Positions 51,509-64,000 of a DNA stretch of 64,000 nucleotides are shown piece by piece. The stretch comes from Yarrowia lipolytica (taxonomy: Eukaryota; Ascomycota; Dipodascomycetes; Dipodascales), in NCBI RefSeq assembly GCF_001761485.1, contig NC_090775.1, positions 3,913,001 through 3,977,000 on the forward strand, given 5' to 3'. Position numbers and translations under genes: made by a program. The notes under the pieces are model-generated. The model did not search any database, was not told the origin of the DNA, and worked only from the letters and a program-made list of their open reading frames with translations. Position 1 is the first letter of the stretch; each line of letters begins with the position of its first letter.

Positions 51509-52843
51509 ATGATTCGAAGACTGGCTCTTGGAAGGGTGAGTATGGAAGGGACAATGTGGATCCGGCAGAAGAAACAAGTCATCAAGAGGTGGATTTAAGC
51601 ATGCCAAACAGATAACAATACTCTTGCTCCAACAATCAAGTGCCTTACGACAGGCCATCGGCTTGTTCATGTTCGTTACGCTCAAGTTCACTAACTAACC
51701 CAGTCTCTACGGCCCAGCCTGTTCCCAGCACTACACAGCCAGCCCTTCCAGCGTCGATTCAATTCGTCGATTCCCCAGAAGGCCGAAGCTGCCCTGGACA
51801 CCGTCGAGCGCGACATCGAGAAGACCGCAGATGCTGCTTCTAACCTGACCGAAAAGGTGCTGGACAAGGTGGCTCCCATCCAAACCCATATCCAGCAGTT
51901 CCCCGACCACGTTTCCACGCACGCCCCCGACACCATCGGCTACTTCCAGTCGCTTGACATCACCGGCTCTCTGTGGTCTCTTTGGCCCTCGGACATCTAC
52001 CTCAATCTGCTCGAGCACGTGCACGTGTACACTGGCTTGCCATGGTGGGCTGCCATTGCTTCCACCACTGTCATTGTGCGAGTTCTGCTGTTCCCTCTGT
52101 TTGTCCAGGCTGCCAACGAGCAGGGCAAGATGTCTGAGGTCAAGCCCGAGCTCAACGTGATTGACGAGAAGCTCAAGTCGGCTGCCAACATGACTGAGAT
52201 GCAGATGGTTGCCCACGAAAAGAAGAAGATTCTCAAGAAGTACGGAATCTCCCAGATGAAGCTGTTCTACCCCATGGCTATGTTCCCTCTCACCATTGGT
52301 ATTTTCCTTGGTATTCGACGAATGTGCGAGATTGGCGGAGTGCAGGGTCTGTCCACGGAGGGTGTGCTGTGGTTCCAGAACCTGGCTGCCCCGGATCCCT
52401 ACCTGGGTCTGCAGGTCATCACTGCCGCCATGTACATGGCATCCATCCGACTCGGATCTGAGACTGGCACCAACAACCTCTCTCCCGGCATGAAGAAGAT
52501 TCTGCAGTGGGCTCCCTGGATCTCTGTGCCCTTCCTGATGAAGATGCCCGCCGCCCTGCTGCTACATTTCTTCGTCAACGGTATCCTTATGCTGATCCAG
52601 GGAGTGGCTCTGCGAAACCCCTTCTTTCGAAAGAAGTTGGGCATTCACGAGATAGTTCCCCTTCCCGCGGCTGCTCCTGGCGCCTCCGGCAAGACCGACT
52701 CCGTTCGAGATACGATTCGAAACGCCATCGACAAGCGAAAGCGAGATGCTGCCATGCAGAAGAAGGAGGACGATAAGAACGCCGAGCTCTCCAAGCTTGC
52801 TGCCAAGCGAGCCGAGGGTGTTGTTCTCAAGCGACGAAAGTAG
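51509..52843 (+). CDS. OXA1: Oxa1 mitochondrial inner-membrane insertase (spliced)
   Basis: YidC/Oxa1/Alb3 insertase that places Cox1-3 and other mitochondria-encoded proteins into the inner membrane. Exons 51509-51535 (nine codons) and 51704-52843 give 388 residues. The short first exon plus the start of exon 2 (MIRRLALGR then SLRPSLFPALHSQPFQRRF) form the presequence. Core: conserved LPWWAAIASTTVIVRVLLFPLFVQ (TM1), a matrix loop with KLKSAANMTEMQMVAHEKKKILKKYG, TM segments near YPMAMFPLTIGIFLGIRRM and PWISVPFLMKMPAALLLHFFVNGI, and a basic C-terminal tail (ending LKRRK) that binds the mitoribosome. The 168-bp intron starts GTGAGT, ends AACTAACCCAG, and carries an early stop. Confidence 0.93.
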
Positions 52844-53540
52844 CCGTATGTATATAGTTAGTATGATGTTTAGTTTAGCAAGCGGAAAAAGTGGTGCTCG
52901 CAAGTGTTTAAGCTGATTAGTCGGAGGACTTTAGACATGGGCGCACTTAAAAACACTCAGCCAGGCTTGTCGCGTCAAAAAAAGCAATTACAAGTATGTA
53001 CTGTAGCGGTAGCAGTGCCTGACATTGTGCCTGAATAATAGATATAGATGTATAACCAACCAATTATATTGAGCGGCAACAACAACTTCGGTGTGATCTC
53101 TCCAACCATGTGTCTTCATCGGTTTTACTTTGTACTTCGTACATACCCCACGCTCGTCGGAGAAAAAAGACGATTACGGATATGCACTGCTAAATTGAGA
53201 CATGGAAGAGAGAGCAGTACTTACTGTACAGGCCTCGGACAAGTACAAGCCAAGCAGCCGTTGAATTATAGCATGCGGGCAACACAGAGCGCATCTCATC
53301 CCCCAATAGAGACGGACATTTATTACACCACTTAACCGCGCCCAACGGCCCAAAAGTGCTTTTTCGTTCGTATTAGTTGGTCACCCCTCCTACAGAGCAG
53401 TCCCAAAACCACACCATAGAAGCGTATCTGTACGGCCCATAAGGAAAAGGGTGCATGAGACAATTTCAGTTTTAAACACCACCTTACAGACCCTGAATAT
53501 ACCCCCTGATAGGTTAGCCAAGCCTAGCAATCGACACGCC
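52844..53540. other. Intergenic, OXA1 3' end and BEM2 promoter
   Basis: 697 bp. TACTGTA words near 52995-53003 and 53223. No convincing gene. Confidence 0.5.
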
Positions 53541-56500
53541 ATGGGATGGGGAAAGAAATCGTCGTCATCGGCGGTCCCTAAGCCGCCTGCACAACCGCCC
53601 AAATCACCAGCCAAACCGCCGTCTTCTTCAGCATCGCAGCCTAGCTCCCGTGATCCGGCCATAGTTCCACGCGCAGACTGCAAGAAGAACTATTACTACC
53701 AGCAGATGTTGCATCGCCAGCTGAATGATGATGGTAGCACCGACAACCTGGCCACGCGCAACAGCTTTTCGTCGTCCGAGAACAAGACAATCCGAGAAGA
53801 CATTCGCATGGGAGATCAGGAGGTGCTGCGTGACATCCGCGAGCTCAAGAGCGCTGGAAGCAACGTCCGCAGATCGCGATCGCCCCAGTTGCGGCCGCCT
53901 AGCGTCCACCAACGGCTTCCCTCGGACGATTCCATGTCCAATTCGAGTGAGTACAGTTATCGCGACACAAGACCCACACTAATGACAAGCTAACACAGCC
54001 GACTACTATGTGGAACCTCTAAACAGGTGAGTGGATTCACAAGCGCAGCGCAAGGACGTATTCGTTACGTCACTAGAGGACCAGGTGCATAGCCCGATGG
54101 CGGCCAGTCTCAGACCTAATTTCCGCAGTTTTCCGATCCACTGAAATATTCTGGTCCACAAATATTTGTCCGAATATTTAGACCGGAACAAGGCGCGTTT
54201 TTTGTGTTTCTGGTTCGGTACCACGCTACTGTTGGTGCGCACATTGCAATGTACTCTCACGAGCTACCTATGCTGTAGTCTCCTTTTTTAGCGCCCCCCC
54301 CCACTAACCCAGTCCTCTGCCTTCCATATCCACGTCAGACACGTCTCTGACAGCTTCCACGGCATTTTCCCGTGACCGTGAGTATAACAACGTTGCTACA
54401 GCAAGGGCCTCAACTATTACGCTCGTACACCCCTGACGATACAGACGCTCGATGAGAGAGATGTTACTACGCTATTTGAGTTTAAGGGGTAAGCGATTTG
54501 GGCTTCCATTTGGACTCTGATTTGGAACTCCCGATCCTGATTCTTAGCTCTTAGCTCTTGTGACGTGTGAGGGAAAAAAAAAGCAACGACACCGTTTTTT
54601 TGCTTCTCGTACATCTGCCCCTGCAATGTCCACTTGTGGCACCCCTCGCTGTCTCTCCAACCGTCGCGTATAATATCGAGCTCAGTTATCGAGGCTACTA
54701 AGCAGCCTTCGTTAACCCCTTGAAGATCCTAACCCAATAGACCCGTCAGTGGTGAACTCAAAAGCTGCGGTGGCCAGTGTGAAATCCGCTAAATCGGATA
54801 TCAGCATGAGAAGTACATCGAAATCCGTGGAGCGAAATCCATTCACCGGAGTGATTACTACCAAGTGAGTATGAGTGGAGGAAGTGGTTAACGAATGGCC
54901 CTGGGAACGGTCAGTGCTATGTGTGGTGTTCTCCTTTTACCCCTGGTTTACGATGCACGGTCCTTTTATGAGAAAACGCGTTAAGCTTTCGCCAGCCGTC
55001 TCACAATCTGCAGTCCCAAGAAAGACGACACATGAGTCTCGCGAAAGCGCACGACACGACACCATACACAAAAACAACCACACACACACACAAAAAGTCC
55101 ACACCAGACAAGCACACAGACACCACAACATAAACCACACAAATCAGCCTGCTAACTCCAGACACGACAGTATGTATCCTCACACTGCCCCAAACGATGG
55201 GATGAAAAAGACAGCTCCAGCTAACACAGTGGAACACGAAGGTTGGCTCAACAACTCGCTAACGCCAGGCGCACAATGGCGCTTGTCCCGAGGAGTGGTA
55301 AGAAATGGTCAACTGCTGGTATACAAGCCGCCGTCCGATCTATCCAACCGATTCCTCGACCCCGACGCCCCCCGAACACAACCCTCGTCGACACACACTG
55401 CCATTTCAGCACCGTTCAACGCCGCTCCAGTGTCCGATGGCATGCTGTCGCATGCCTCAGCTGAGCCTCATCCGTCACTCGAACTCGATTCCAGCGGCAC
55501 TCGCATCATGGGAGGCACTGTGGAAGCTGTGTGCCACCAGCTTCTGTTTGGAGACGACGATCTGCTCGCGGAATCGATAGTCTACGTGCTGCCCCTATTC
55601 ACAGATGTGGTTTATGCACTGGACAAGATGTGCGAGTACATAATTGGACCCGTCAGAGACAGCCGCTCGAGCTTGGCACGCTACCAAGAACGAGCCGTGG
55701 CCCGAGCTGCCATGGCTGTGCGAAAGATCCAAGACGACTTTTCAGGCATGCTGCTGGAAACATCCATCTGCTCGGCTTTGCTTAAACTCATTGACGGTAT
55801 TGGTGCTCTGTCGGACCAGGTGAGCACCGATCTCAAGGTCAGCGTCTTCAAAAAACAGCGCCACATGGGCGATCTGCTTACCCCCAGTCGAGAGGGTACT
55901 CTGTGGTCAGTACAACCAAAACTACCAGAATCCGTCAACGAGCGGCTGCAATCATTTCTGGTGTTCACCGAGCAACAGAACCAGCTTGGTGCTATGCAAT
56001 CGTCGTCTGCGTCGTCGTCGTCATCGCACTCTTCACAATTCGGCTCGTCGTCGAGCCCCCAGACGTTCCCACCCGACCTCTTCCTCGACACTAGCATTGA
56101 TCTTCTCGCATCGCAGGTCTACTACTTTCACCTGCAGTTTTCAGGCGCATGGTCGCCTGCGTCAGACATGTCGCTGCTGTTTGGTGGTCGATGGAACTAC
56201 TGGCGCCACAATCCGCTCATCTTCGACTCTCTGTCGGTCCACTTTTTAGGAGGAGTTCTGCTGGAGCACCTGTTTTCTGGCTCTGGCGCGGTGTCATCTG
56301 CCTACAGAGGCAAGCTACTCTCGCATTGGATCTCGCTTGGAAACGCCCTCAAGAACTGTGGCGACATGGTTGGCTGGCTAGGCATTGCGGGAGTTGTCTG
56401 CTCACCACCTGTACTGCGTCTACGAGACTCATGGGGCTTTGTGTCCACGGAAATCAAGGATTCTGTTACCAAGGAATGGGCCCCCGTGGTGTTTGACTTA

Positions 56501-59500
56501 GAGCGGCGTCTCAGAGTCACCGACATGTCGCGAAAGTCTACATATCACGTGCTTGCGCCCCAGGGCATTGGCCAGAGCTACCCCAAGGAGCGGGTGGTCC
56601 CATTTTTCGGCGACCTGTGTGTCCGATACGAAGATGGATCATCCTTCCGTCAGTGCGAGTCGCGTCTGAACCGTATCCGTACTGCATTTGAGCGGTGGCA
56701 GACGTACCTGGATCAGGTACCTCAGATCGACACCTTTGACTCTGCCGCCGAGCCCATCTCCGCACTCCAACGAATGCTGTACTACCTGTTGAACCGCCAT
56801 TCACAGGGAAACATTCCCTTCCACGTGTCCAACAAGGAGCCCATCTCTGCGCTGCTGAAAATGTCGCTGCAGTGCGAACCGTCGTCCAGTGGGCGATACC
56901 TGCCCCACTTTTATAATCAGCAGCTTCCTCTGCTGATGGGCAGTTTTGTACCCACCGTGTTCACAGACGTGACTCCGTCGTATCGGCTCTTTTCCAAGAC
57001 CGATCTGCTCACTTTTGCAGGATTTGGCTCCCCAACCAAGAGAAGTGGCACTGGCATTTCGTCACCTCTTCGGTCTCTGCCTTCTGGTACTTCTGGCACT
57101 GAGGTGGATCAGTTTGCCCGGCGGTATGTGAGCCAGTTCAGTACGCAGCATCCTCTGATTTGTTCCTTGCGAGACATCATGAATGTGGGCTCTAGCATGA
57201 TCCAGGGCGATGACGTACTTCTCAAGGTGGTTTCTGAGGGCCCTGAGGGCTCAGATCCTACTGTCGTTGTCAAAGCTGCTTCTTTGGACCGGCTTATTGA
57301 CATTCTGATCCTTGGTGTGGGACATTTTGCTCCTCGGGTCAAGATGGACATGGATCTATACACACTGACGTTTTTCGCGACATTCCGGTCCTTCTGCTCG
57401 CCCACCCAGTTGCTGGACGCGTTTCGACGACGGTTTGTGGGCGCCCAGTCTGGCTCCACGTCTCTTACAATGCCTAGAACTTTTGATCAAAAGTTCCCCG
57501 ACTGGGATTCCACTCACATCCCCGAGAAGCAGCCCGACTACAGACTGATGGCCCAGATACAGATTGGCATTCTTGAGGCCTGCTTCCTGTGGGTGTCGCA
57601 GTACTTTATCGACTTTGTCAATGAGTACGCTGTCAGAGAGCTCTTTCTGGACTTTTTGGCCACTCTGGAGGTTGAGATCTCTCGATGGGGAAGTGTTGTG
57701 TTCAACAGTGAAGACATTGTTCTCTACCGAGAGTCTCTCGAGGGTCTGCACAAGAAGCTGCGAAAATTGTTCATCAAGAAGAGCTATCGGCCCGTGTCTG
57801 CCCCTCCCAAGATCCCTTACTTTGGTCCTTCATCCAAATACATCCAGATGCCCATCAATTGCGGTATCAGCGATGTTGAGTCTTGGATTTCTGAGGTGGA
57901 TCTGATGGCTGCCCACATCTTTGCTCTGGTGCCTCTGAAGGACTGGATGTCTCTATACGAGACTCTGGAGGTACAGGGCGTGGAGCCATTGGGCTTCTTT
58001 GCATTCCGAACGCCCTCTATGGCCACCGAAGACGAGGTTATTGTGCAGAGCGTCTACACCTACTTTGAGACGCTTTTCCGTGACAAGCCCGAGGACCGGG
58101 TGCTTTTGAACCTCCCCTTTGCAGTACAGGAACTGTTGCGACTCCACAACAACTTTGTTAGCTACCTGACTGCCCAGTTGACGGACCTGTCCATTAGACC
58201 CGAAATTCGAGTGGCTCGAATGGAGACGTTGCTCAAGGGCATTGGCATTTGTCGTCGACGAATGAAGGCTGCTCGGGTGTTTGAAATGTCGCCCATGGCC
58301 GATCCCGAAGAGGGACCCCCTCCTCTGTCTCCCTCGGTTGCTCCTGCCATCCCCTCCTTTGTGGAGGTTGCTTTGGCGGCTGCAGCCATCCGACCCGAGT
58401 CCCGGCTCTTCACCGGCTCGTGGTTTGCTGCTGCCAAGGAGTGTGGTTCATCCACTGCCGACTCTCTGGAGTCCATCATACCGTACGTGGATGGCCAGCT
58501 CCAGAACAAGCCTCTGACTCCCTGTGTAGGCTGGCTGATTGAGCGAATGTTGGAGGCGTCGTGTCACGTGCCCAACATGTGTGTGGAAACTCCCAAGCTC
58601 ATCAACTTTGACAAGCGGCGGTACGCCTACAATCTGGTGGGGAATGTGTGCGACATTAGACCCCTAGATGAACAGCAGGACATGAACTTGCCCGAACAGA
58701 CCAAGCGAATGAGCTTTTTGATCAACCTGTCCAAGGCTTCGTTTGCAATTGACCGTAAGGTGACCAAGGAGCATGCCGCCCGCGAAGCCAAGGCCTATGG
58801 CAAGTCTAAGAACCGGGTTTTTACCCACTGTGTGGGTGCTGAGCTGGAGAAGATCAAGCGAGATGTTCGACAGCGAGAGGTTCTCGATCGAAAGCGCCAA
58901 CACGCCGTTCGAGCGCCCACCTCGTCTTCCAACTCGGAAAAGCGAGGCAAGTCGCGTCTGGGAGGCTTTCTCAAGGCTGTGCGACCCATATCCATGGCTC
59001 TGGGCTCGTCTTGGACTCCTCCGCAATCCCAGGAGGCATCTGGAATCAATCCCCTGGATCTCCCCACCTTTTCGGTGGACAAGGTCAAGCCGTTCAGATC
59101 CATTCCTCTCGGTCACTCCGACATTTTCCCTGTGCATGCGCTGTCCAAGTCCATGTTCAAGATTGTGGACTCTTCGGGCGAGTACTCGTTCCAGGCTGCG
59201 TCTGAGGCCGACAGCGAGATTTGGCTCAAGGCGCTCACTCGGGCCAAGAACAGTGCTCCTCAGACGAGCCAGTCCACTCGACAGATGGGTCGGGTGTTTG
59301 GCGTGCCCGTTGCTGTTGTCTGCGAACGAGAGCAGGCTGCTATTCCTTACATTTGTGAGGTGTTACTTAACGAGATTGAGGCTCGAGGTCTGGACGAGGT
59401 TGGTCTGTATCGAATTTCCGGTTCTCTCAACAACGTCAATGCTCTCAAACAGGCCTTTGACAATGGTGAGCGTCCCGATATGAACGACGACCGATGGTAT

Positions 59501-60133
59501 GATGTCAACACTCTGGCAGGCTGCTTTAAGCTGTATCTGCGAGAGATGCCCGAGCCGCTGCTTCCTCTGGAGCTGCTCCCTGACTTTGTGTCTTCCACCA
59601 CAGGTCCACAGCCTGACCTGGCTGGCCTTCGAGCTGCTGCCGATCGAATGCCGGCACCCAACCTCAATTTGCTGCGACGTCTGGTGCAACATCTGTCTCT
59701 GGTGACCACGCACGGCGAGCAGAACCGAATGCATGCGGTAAACCTGGCCATTGTGTTCTCCATGTCCCTGTTGCCGCCCAATGCCTCGGCCAATGTTTCT
59801 ACGGATCTCAGCAGTATGCAGACGGTTCTCAAGCTGCTCATTATCCACTGCGATGGAGTGTTTGGCAGCCTGGATGGAGGATCTACTACGGTTGTCGATG
59901 GTGCATCGACACCATCGTCTGGCCAGCTGGAGGCCCCCGACATGGCTTCGCTGACTCTGTCCGAGTCCAAGTCGACTTCAACGGTGGACTCTCTAGAGAT
60001 GATGCAGGCGCCCACTTCTCGTCGACGACAGCCTGCGGGCCAAAACCCTAACAGACGATTTTCCGTGCTCAATGAGGGCACCAACTTTTCTGACCTGGCT
60101 CATCAGTTTGGGTCTCAGGAGAGTTTGCATTAA
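53541..60133 (+). CDS. BEM2: Bem2-type RhoGAP with RasGEF and PH domains (five exons)
   Basis: RhoGAP for polarity and bud growth (Cdc42/Rho1). Exons 53541-53946, 53999-54026, 54313-54377, 54741-54864 and 55162-60133 total 5595 nt, exactly 1865 codons (1864 residues), with all phases agreeing. All four introns start GTGAGT and end CTAAC plus AG. Basic, Ser/Pro-rich N-terminus (MGWGKKSSSSAVPKPPAQPP). RasGEF-N-like segment near 908 (SLDRLIDILILGVGHF...LYTLTFFATFRSFCSP), CDC25-like RasGEF region to about 1300, PH domain near 1500-1570, and C-terminal RhoGAP about 1587-1780 with the arginine finger in VGLYRISGS (about 1621). This domain order matches Saccharomyces Bem2 (2167 residues). The 5' exons are a model; a transcript would settle them. 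The opening of the longer unspliced ORF (54875-55161) is intron 4. Confidence 0.85.
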
Positions 60134-61440
60134 AAATATACACGTGTAGACACTAATGAATGATTTATTGATACAGATTTGGATCGTGTGTCTCAGACTC
60201 CCCGCGTTCTCGTGTATCGCGTAGTGTGAGACATTCAACGTGGATGCTCGTATTCATGGAGTGTATAATATTGCCGATTCTATAGAAAGAACGTACTTGT
60301 ATATTATAGGTTGTGTGTGTTACATACTTGTACTTATACTGTATGTGCTGCTCATATACAATGTACAAGTACAAACTTGTTCCAAAATAATTCAGTCTGT
60401 AGCTACTGTACTTTTACCAGCTGTCTATAATGTTACAATCGTTGCTTCGTGTGCCATGAGGGGAAGCAACTGAAGGTATAGTCAATTCAGTGCAGACCTG
60501 AAACAATTAGCTACATGTACTCGTACTCGTAGACTTCGCCTGTTTCTCCACCACAACGTTACCGGAAGAATTTGACAGGGTATGTTCCGGGTTACAATTT
60601 TTGAACGTTCTCTGGGGTGGGACTGTTGGGGTTACATACGTCATTGTCTTGGAGAGGAATGTAGAGTGATGCGACGAGGGGCTGTAAGGTTCATAAGCGG
60701 ATGTGTATATAGAAGCGCTTGTTGTATATAGTTACCGTGGTATATATAGTTACCGCTGAATGAGCCGTGTAGATTTCGTTTTCGCTATTACTGTTTCTTC
60801 TTTGCCATGGTGCCGTTCACGATGCCGTGCATTTACCCCACGTGAGTGATGCACGGTGGGTCTTCCGGGGTAACCGGGAGCGGTGGGCGTTAGTTTGACG
60901 CACTTGTACCCACTACCGGTATATACGTATTCGAACTATACATGCGGCATTGGTCTATGGAGGTGGTGGCAATGGTAGATAGTTCAGATCGGTAGCCGTG
61001 TTGGATGTTGCTCAAATGGAGTGGTCCAGTTGGCTTAAGGTTCGGTCGGAAAAAATAGACGGGAAAACAGACTGAAGATACTTGTAGAGTGGGAATGATG
61101 AGTGGGAGACACTGGGCAGGGTGTACCACACAATTATGAGCAAGAGAAAGGCAACAAAGTCGTTCTTGTCATCAGATACGAGCACACACTATAAATATGA
61201 TACTCAGACTGCACCATCTTAACCACTACATCTTCGCTACGAACACCTCGGTTAAATTTTGAGCTTCCCCTCTGAACCCTCTCCACCTGGGTTTATGTTC
61301 CGGAGAAATACGGAACTCAGAACCGAGGGGCAAGCGGATTTAGAGCCAGATGGGGGGTGCATGGACTTACTGTAGTGCAACCAAGAGGCCGGTAAAATGG
61401 ATGGGTGTCGTACGAGTACCGTTACTTGTATTTGGGTGTT

Positions 61441-61441
<1 letters not shown>

Positions 61442-61480
<39 letters not shown>
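61442..61480 (+). repeat. GA dinucleotide microsatellite
   Basis: About 19 pure AG units, followed by a degenerate TAGAGCGAGAGA tail. Confidence 0.9.
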
Positions 61481-61485
<5 letters not shown>

Positions 61486-62120
61486 CGAGAGACGGAAGGA
61501 GATATTTGTGCAATAATAAAGAACATATAAGTACAATGGTCCGAATTGGGTGTCCAGTAGGTAGTAACCATATGGTACTTGTACGTAGAAGTAGCCTGCT
61601 TGCACAGACGTCTTTCATATGCAACTCCAGAGACTCCACTGAAGTCAGACATTGCCATTTCGGAACAACAGTCTCAAACGCCCAACCGTCAGGGCATGAA
61701 CTTCCTGGGAACCTTCTCTACGATACACAACCTCCACCAGCCAGTCAAAACAGTCCTTTAGCAAACTTGCCCTGTATGAGAGACATTTGCCGCAGGATGA
61801 CGTCAGGAGGACCAGGATCTGCGACGAGCATGAGGGTAGCGTGCGATATCGGCGAATATGGCATGGTATGAGTCATGGCAATAATGATTTGAGCGACATG
61901 GCAATATGAGCGTCATGGTTATTTCGCGTGTATACAAACATTTCCATTGACCCGTGTACCATGTGCCTTCAACCGAGGAGGTTATACTCAACGCACAAAC
62001 AACACATCTGTTGGCTGTTGGGAAGAAGACCGGGTGGAACTGTGCCCGCTATGGACTATTCGCTCGGAGGTAGCTCGCGCAAGGACGCAGCTCAGTCTAC
62101 AGCCGACGCATAGCTTCGCT

Positions 62121-62150
62121 CTTCCCTACCTGGTCCTTCCCTACCTGGTC
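62121..62150 (+). repeat. 15-bp tandem duplication
   Basis: CTTCCCTACCTGGTC twice in a row, with a third partial copy (CTTCC). Confidence 0.85.
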
Positions 62151-64000
62151 CTTCCATGCCTCCCTCTGTTGATACTCCGGTCTCACCTTTGTAGTAATTT
62201 ATCCCGACATATCCCCATTTATCCCATCCGCATCCGCAGGGGCGGAATCCGAACGGAGGGTCCAATTCGGTAAAAGCCGAGAAAGCGGCAAAATAAAGCG
62301 ATAATGGATATATTATTGTCTGTAGATGAAAAAATTGTTCACCAGTATTGATCCGAGCAGGCAGCTTCGACAAATGCTTTCTATGTGTAGATATAATTAC
62401 TGTTGCCAAACCACACAAGCACTCTCTACCAACTGCCGTTATAGGATGTCTACCAGTACACACTCACAGATGGCACATACGGTTATCGGCCATGTGGATT
62501 CCAACATGTCACATGTATGGTACTCGTAGTAATCTGGGGTGCGCTTTAAGGGGCACGGACCATGTTCGGAGGTGTAATGAGAATGCTTGAGCACCGTTGG
62601 TGTGGTGACACGTCGTAGGATTGTCGTGAACACATTTCTTCCACGTCAGTTTTCAGTTGCAATATTCTGAATATTATGTCTCAGCTAAATTACCCCACCA
62701 CCGCCGCTACGTGTAGACTGGTTACCCGTTCCAGTGGCATGTACCCACACAATCTCCCGATCACCCTTCAACTGTCGTACAAAGTAGCACCTCCGTCTAA
62801 CCTCTTTTGGTAACTCACCCCAGACATTTCTCCCCACCCCCACCATGTCTGAACTTTAACCGTTTGAGGGTCTGGAGGGGACGTGGATACGGTGGATACG
62901 GTTAGAATGAGTCAGAGAGTTGCTATAGCGCGTGTAAAACCTGCCCAGCGACTTCTCCACGTCGCTAGGGCCCAGACAGTGCTCTCCAGAACGTTTTCAA
63001 CTCGGCCAACCTTATTTCCAACAACGGCTTACCGAGCCAGATGCCGACGATAATGCACGACAAAGAAACTATGTAAGCTACAGACGGTTTTCACTTGCGC
63101 TCAAACACACGATAAGACGATAATGGTAATGAGGGGGATTGTTGAAAATCGGTCTAGAACTCGTTGTAGAACATCTAAGACGTCGACTGAACGTCCCAGT
63201 CAGTCTCCTCTCGAATCCGATTTTAACCATCCACCTTCTATTTCCAGCCGCCCACCCAAATGAGCGCTGTTTCGAGTGTTAAACAGTCCTGGCAGCGGCA
63301 GCTCGGATCAATTTTCACACTTTCTTTGGCTCTGGTTTTCACGCGGCAAACCCCACACGGTGGGATGAAACAACATGGGTGAATGTAAAGGATGGATTTG
63401 GTGTGGGAAAAATATGATAATTTGACATAAATTCGGACAAAAATATTACTTTTATTATACCGTGTTTTTCCATTTTACAAAAATATATACTGCTCTAATA
63501 ATCCCTCCTCCCAAAACACAACAACCTCGTATGGTGTAATTCCGGCAGCACTTTAATTTAGCCGGTCGGCCGACTCAAAATGGACCTGGCCACACAATGT
63601 AACCGAAGCCCATTCATGTATTGCTTGCTGCAGCACCACACACTGCTACCGACGTTCCGGTGGTTCTAGACCGCAGTGACCCCAGAATATATGGATTCGC
63701 CCTTTCGGCGCCACACGCGTGTTTTGGTAATTTTTTTCCGATTTCTAAGTCTCTCTCAGCCTAACAATTAATCTAGAACCACCTTGTATTTGCACCTAAA
63801 CGTCGGAAGACAGATTAGGGAAAAATCCGAGATATTTTCCAGCGCTCATATACTAATTATCAATCGCCAACCTCTGGCGCAAACGTGAAATCGAGGCCCC
63901 CAACGAAAGGCTATAGATTGTGTGGTTTTCTCACGGGCATGCTCTCACGTGCGTCGGAAAGGCTATACGGAAAAAAAAGTGAGCCTGAGTCAAGAGGTCT

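Larger units (their letters stand above)
60134..64000. other. Gene-free 3.9-kb region
   Basis: No ORF here has protein-like composition on either strand. It holds a duplicated 16-bp ATATAGTTACCG word (about 60724-60755), a GA microsatellite (61442-61480), a 15-bp tandem CTTCCCTACCTGGTC at 62121-62150, and GTAC-type words near 60330-60370. No telomere repeat is seen. It could be the far upstream region of a gene past the window. Confidence 0.5.

Noticed and set aside
54875-55161. N-terminal 95 codons of the long BEM2 ORF
   Set aside because: Low-complexity His/Thr/Lys sequence from the CA-rich intron 4; a GTGAGT donor and CTAAC-AG acceptor bracket it and phases agree with exon 4.

Overview
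This is nuclear DNA of a budding yeast, almost certainly Yarrowia lipolytica. Three things support that. First, the 454-residue alkaline protease with its Ala-Pro dipeptide repeat matches my memory of the Y. lipolytica XPR2 product, and the 105-bp block upstream of it matches my memory of XPR2 element UAS1B. Second, all nine introns I can model start with GTGAGT and end with a CTAAC branch site almost touching the 3' AG. Third, Arg codons are dominated by CGA. From memory, XPR2 and ICL2 lie close together near the right end of chromosome F; I could not check this.

Layout. 0-6 kb: the 3' part of a DEAD-box helicase gene (DBP9), two unrecognised genes, then two short spliced genes for mitochondrial proteins (MDM35, bL35m). 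6-16 kb: an orphan ORF, the HtrA-like protease NMA111, VPS71 (SWR1 complex), ORC6, the SNARE BOS1 and SHY1 (cytochrome oxidase assembly). 16-23 kb: an acidic Myb-like, Rap1-like candidate gene and, divergent from it, RNR1. 23-25 kb: the only clear mobile-element zone, with an LTR, a tRNA-Gly 5' fragment, a 5'-truncated LINE with its poly(A) tail, a 42-bp second LTR end and an intact intron-bearing tRNA-Leu(AAG). 25-30 kb: a full-length ABCC transporter gene. 30-37 kb: mostly non-coding, with a GNAT acetyltransferase gene, then XPR2 and its recognisable promoter. 37-53 kb: GYP7, a DCAF7-type WD40 gene, a UBE2W-type E2 gene, SGS1 (RecQ helicase), ICL2 (2-methylisocitrate lyase) and OXA1. 53-60 kb: a five-exon BEM2 gene (RasGEF, PH, RhoGAP). 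60-64 kb: no gene seen.

The genes are ordinary housekeeping genes with no operon logic. Several serve mitochondria (MDM35, bL35m, SHY1, ICL2, OXA1), but they are scattered and independently transcribed. I see no new multi-gene system. The best leads are the LTR ends sitting 12-13 bp upstream of Pol III genes, a frame-preserving stop-free intron in the UBE2W gene, a 28-nt exon in BEM2, a diverged Rap1-like protein, and clusters of GTAC-rich palindromes confined to gene-free DNA.
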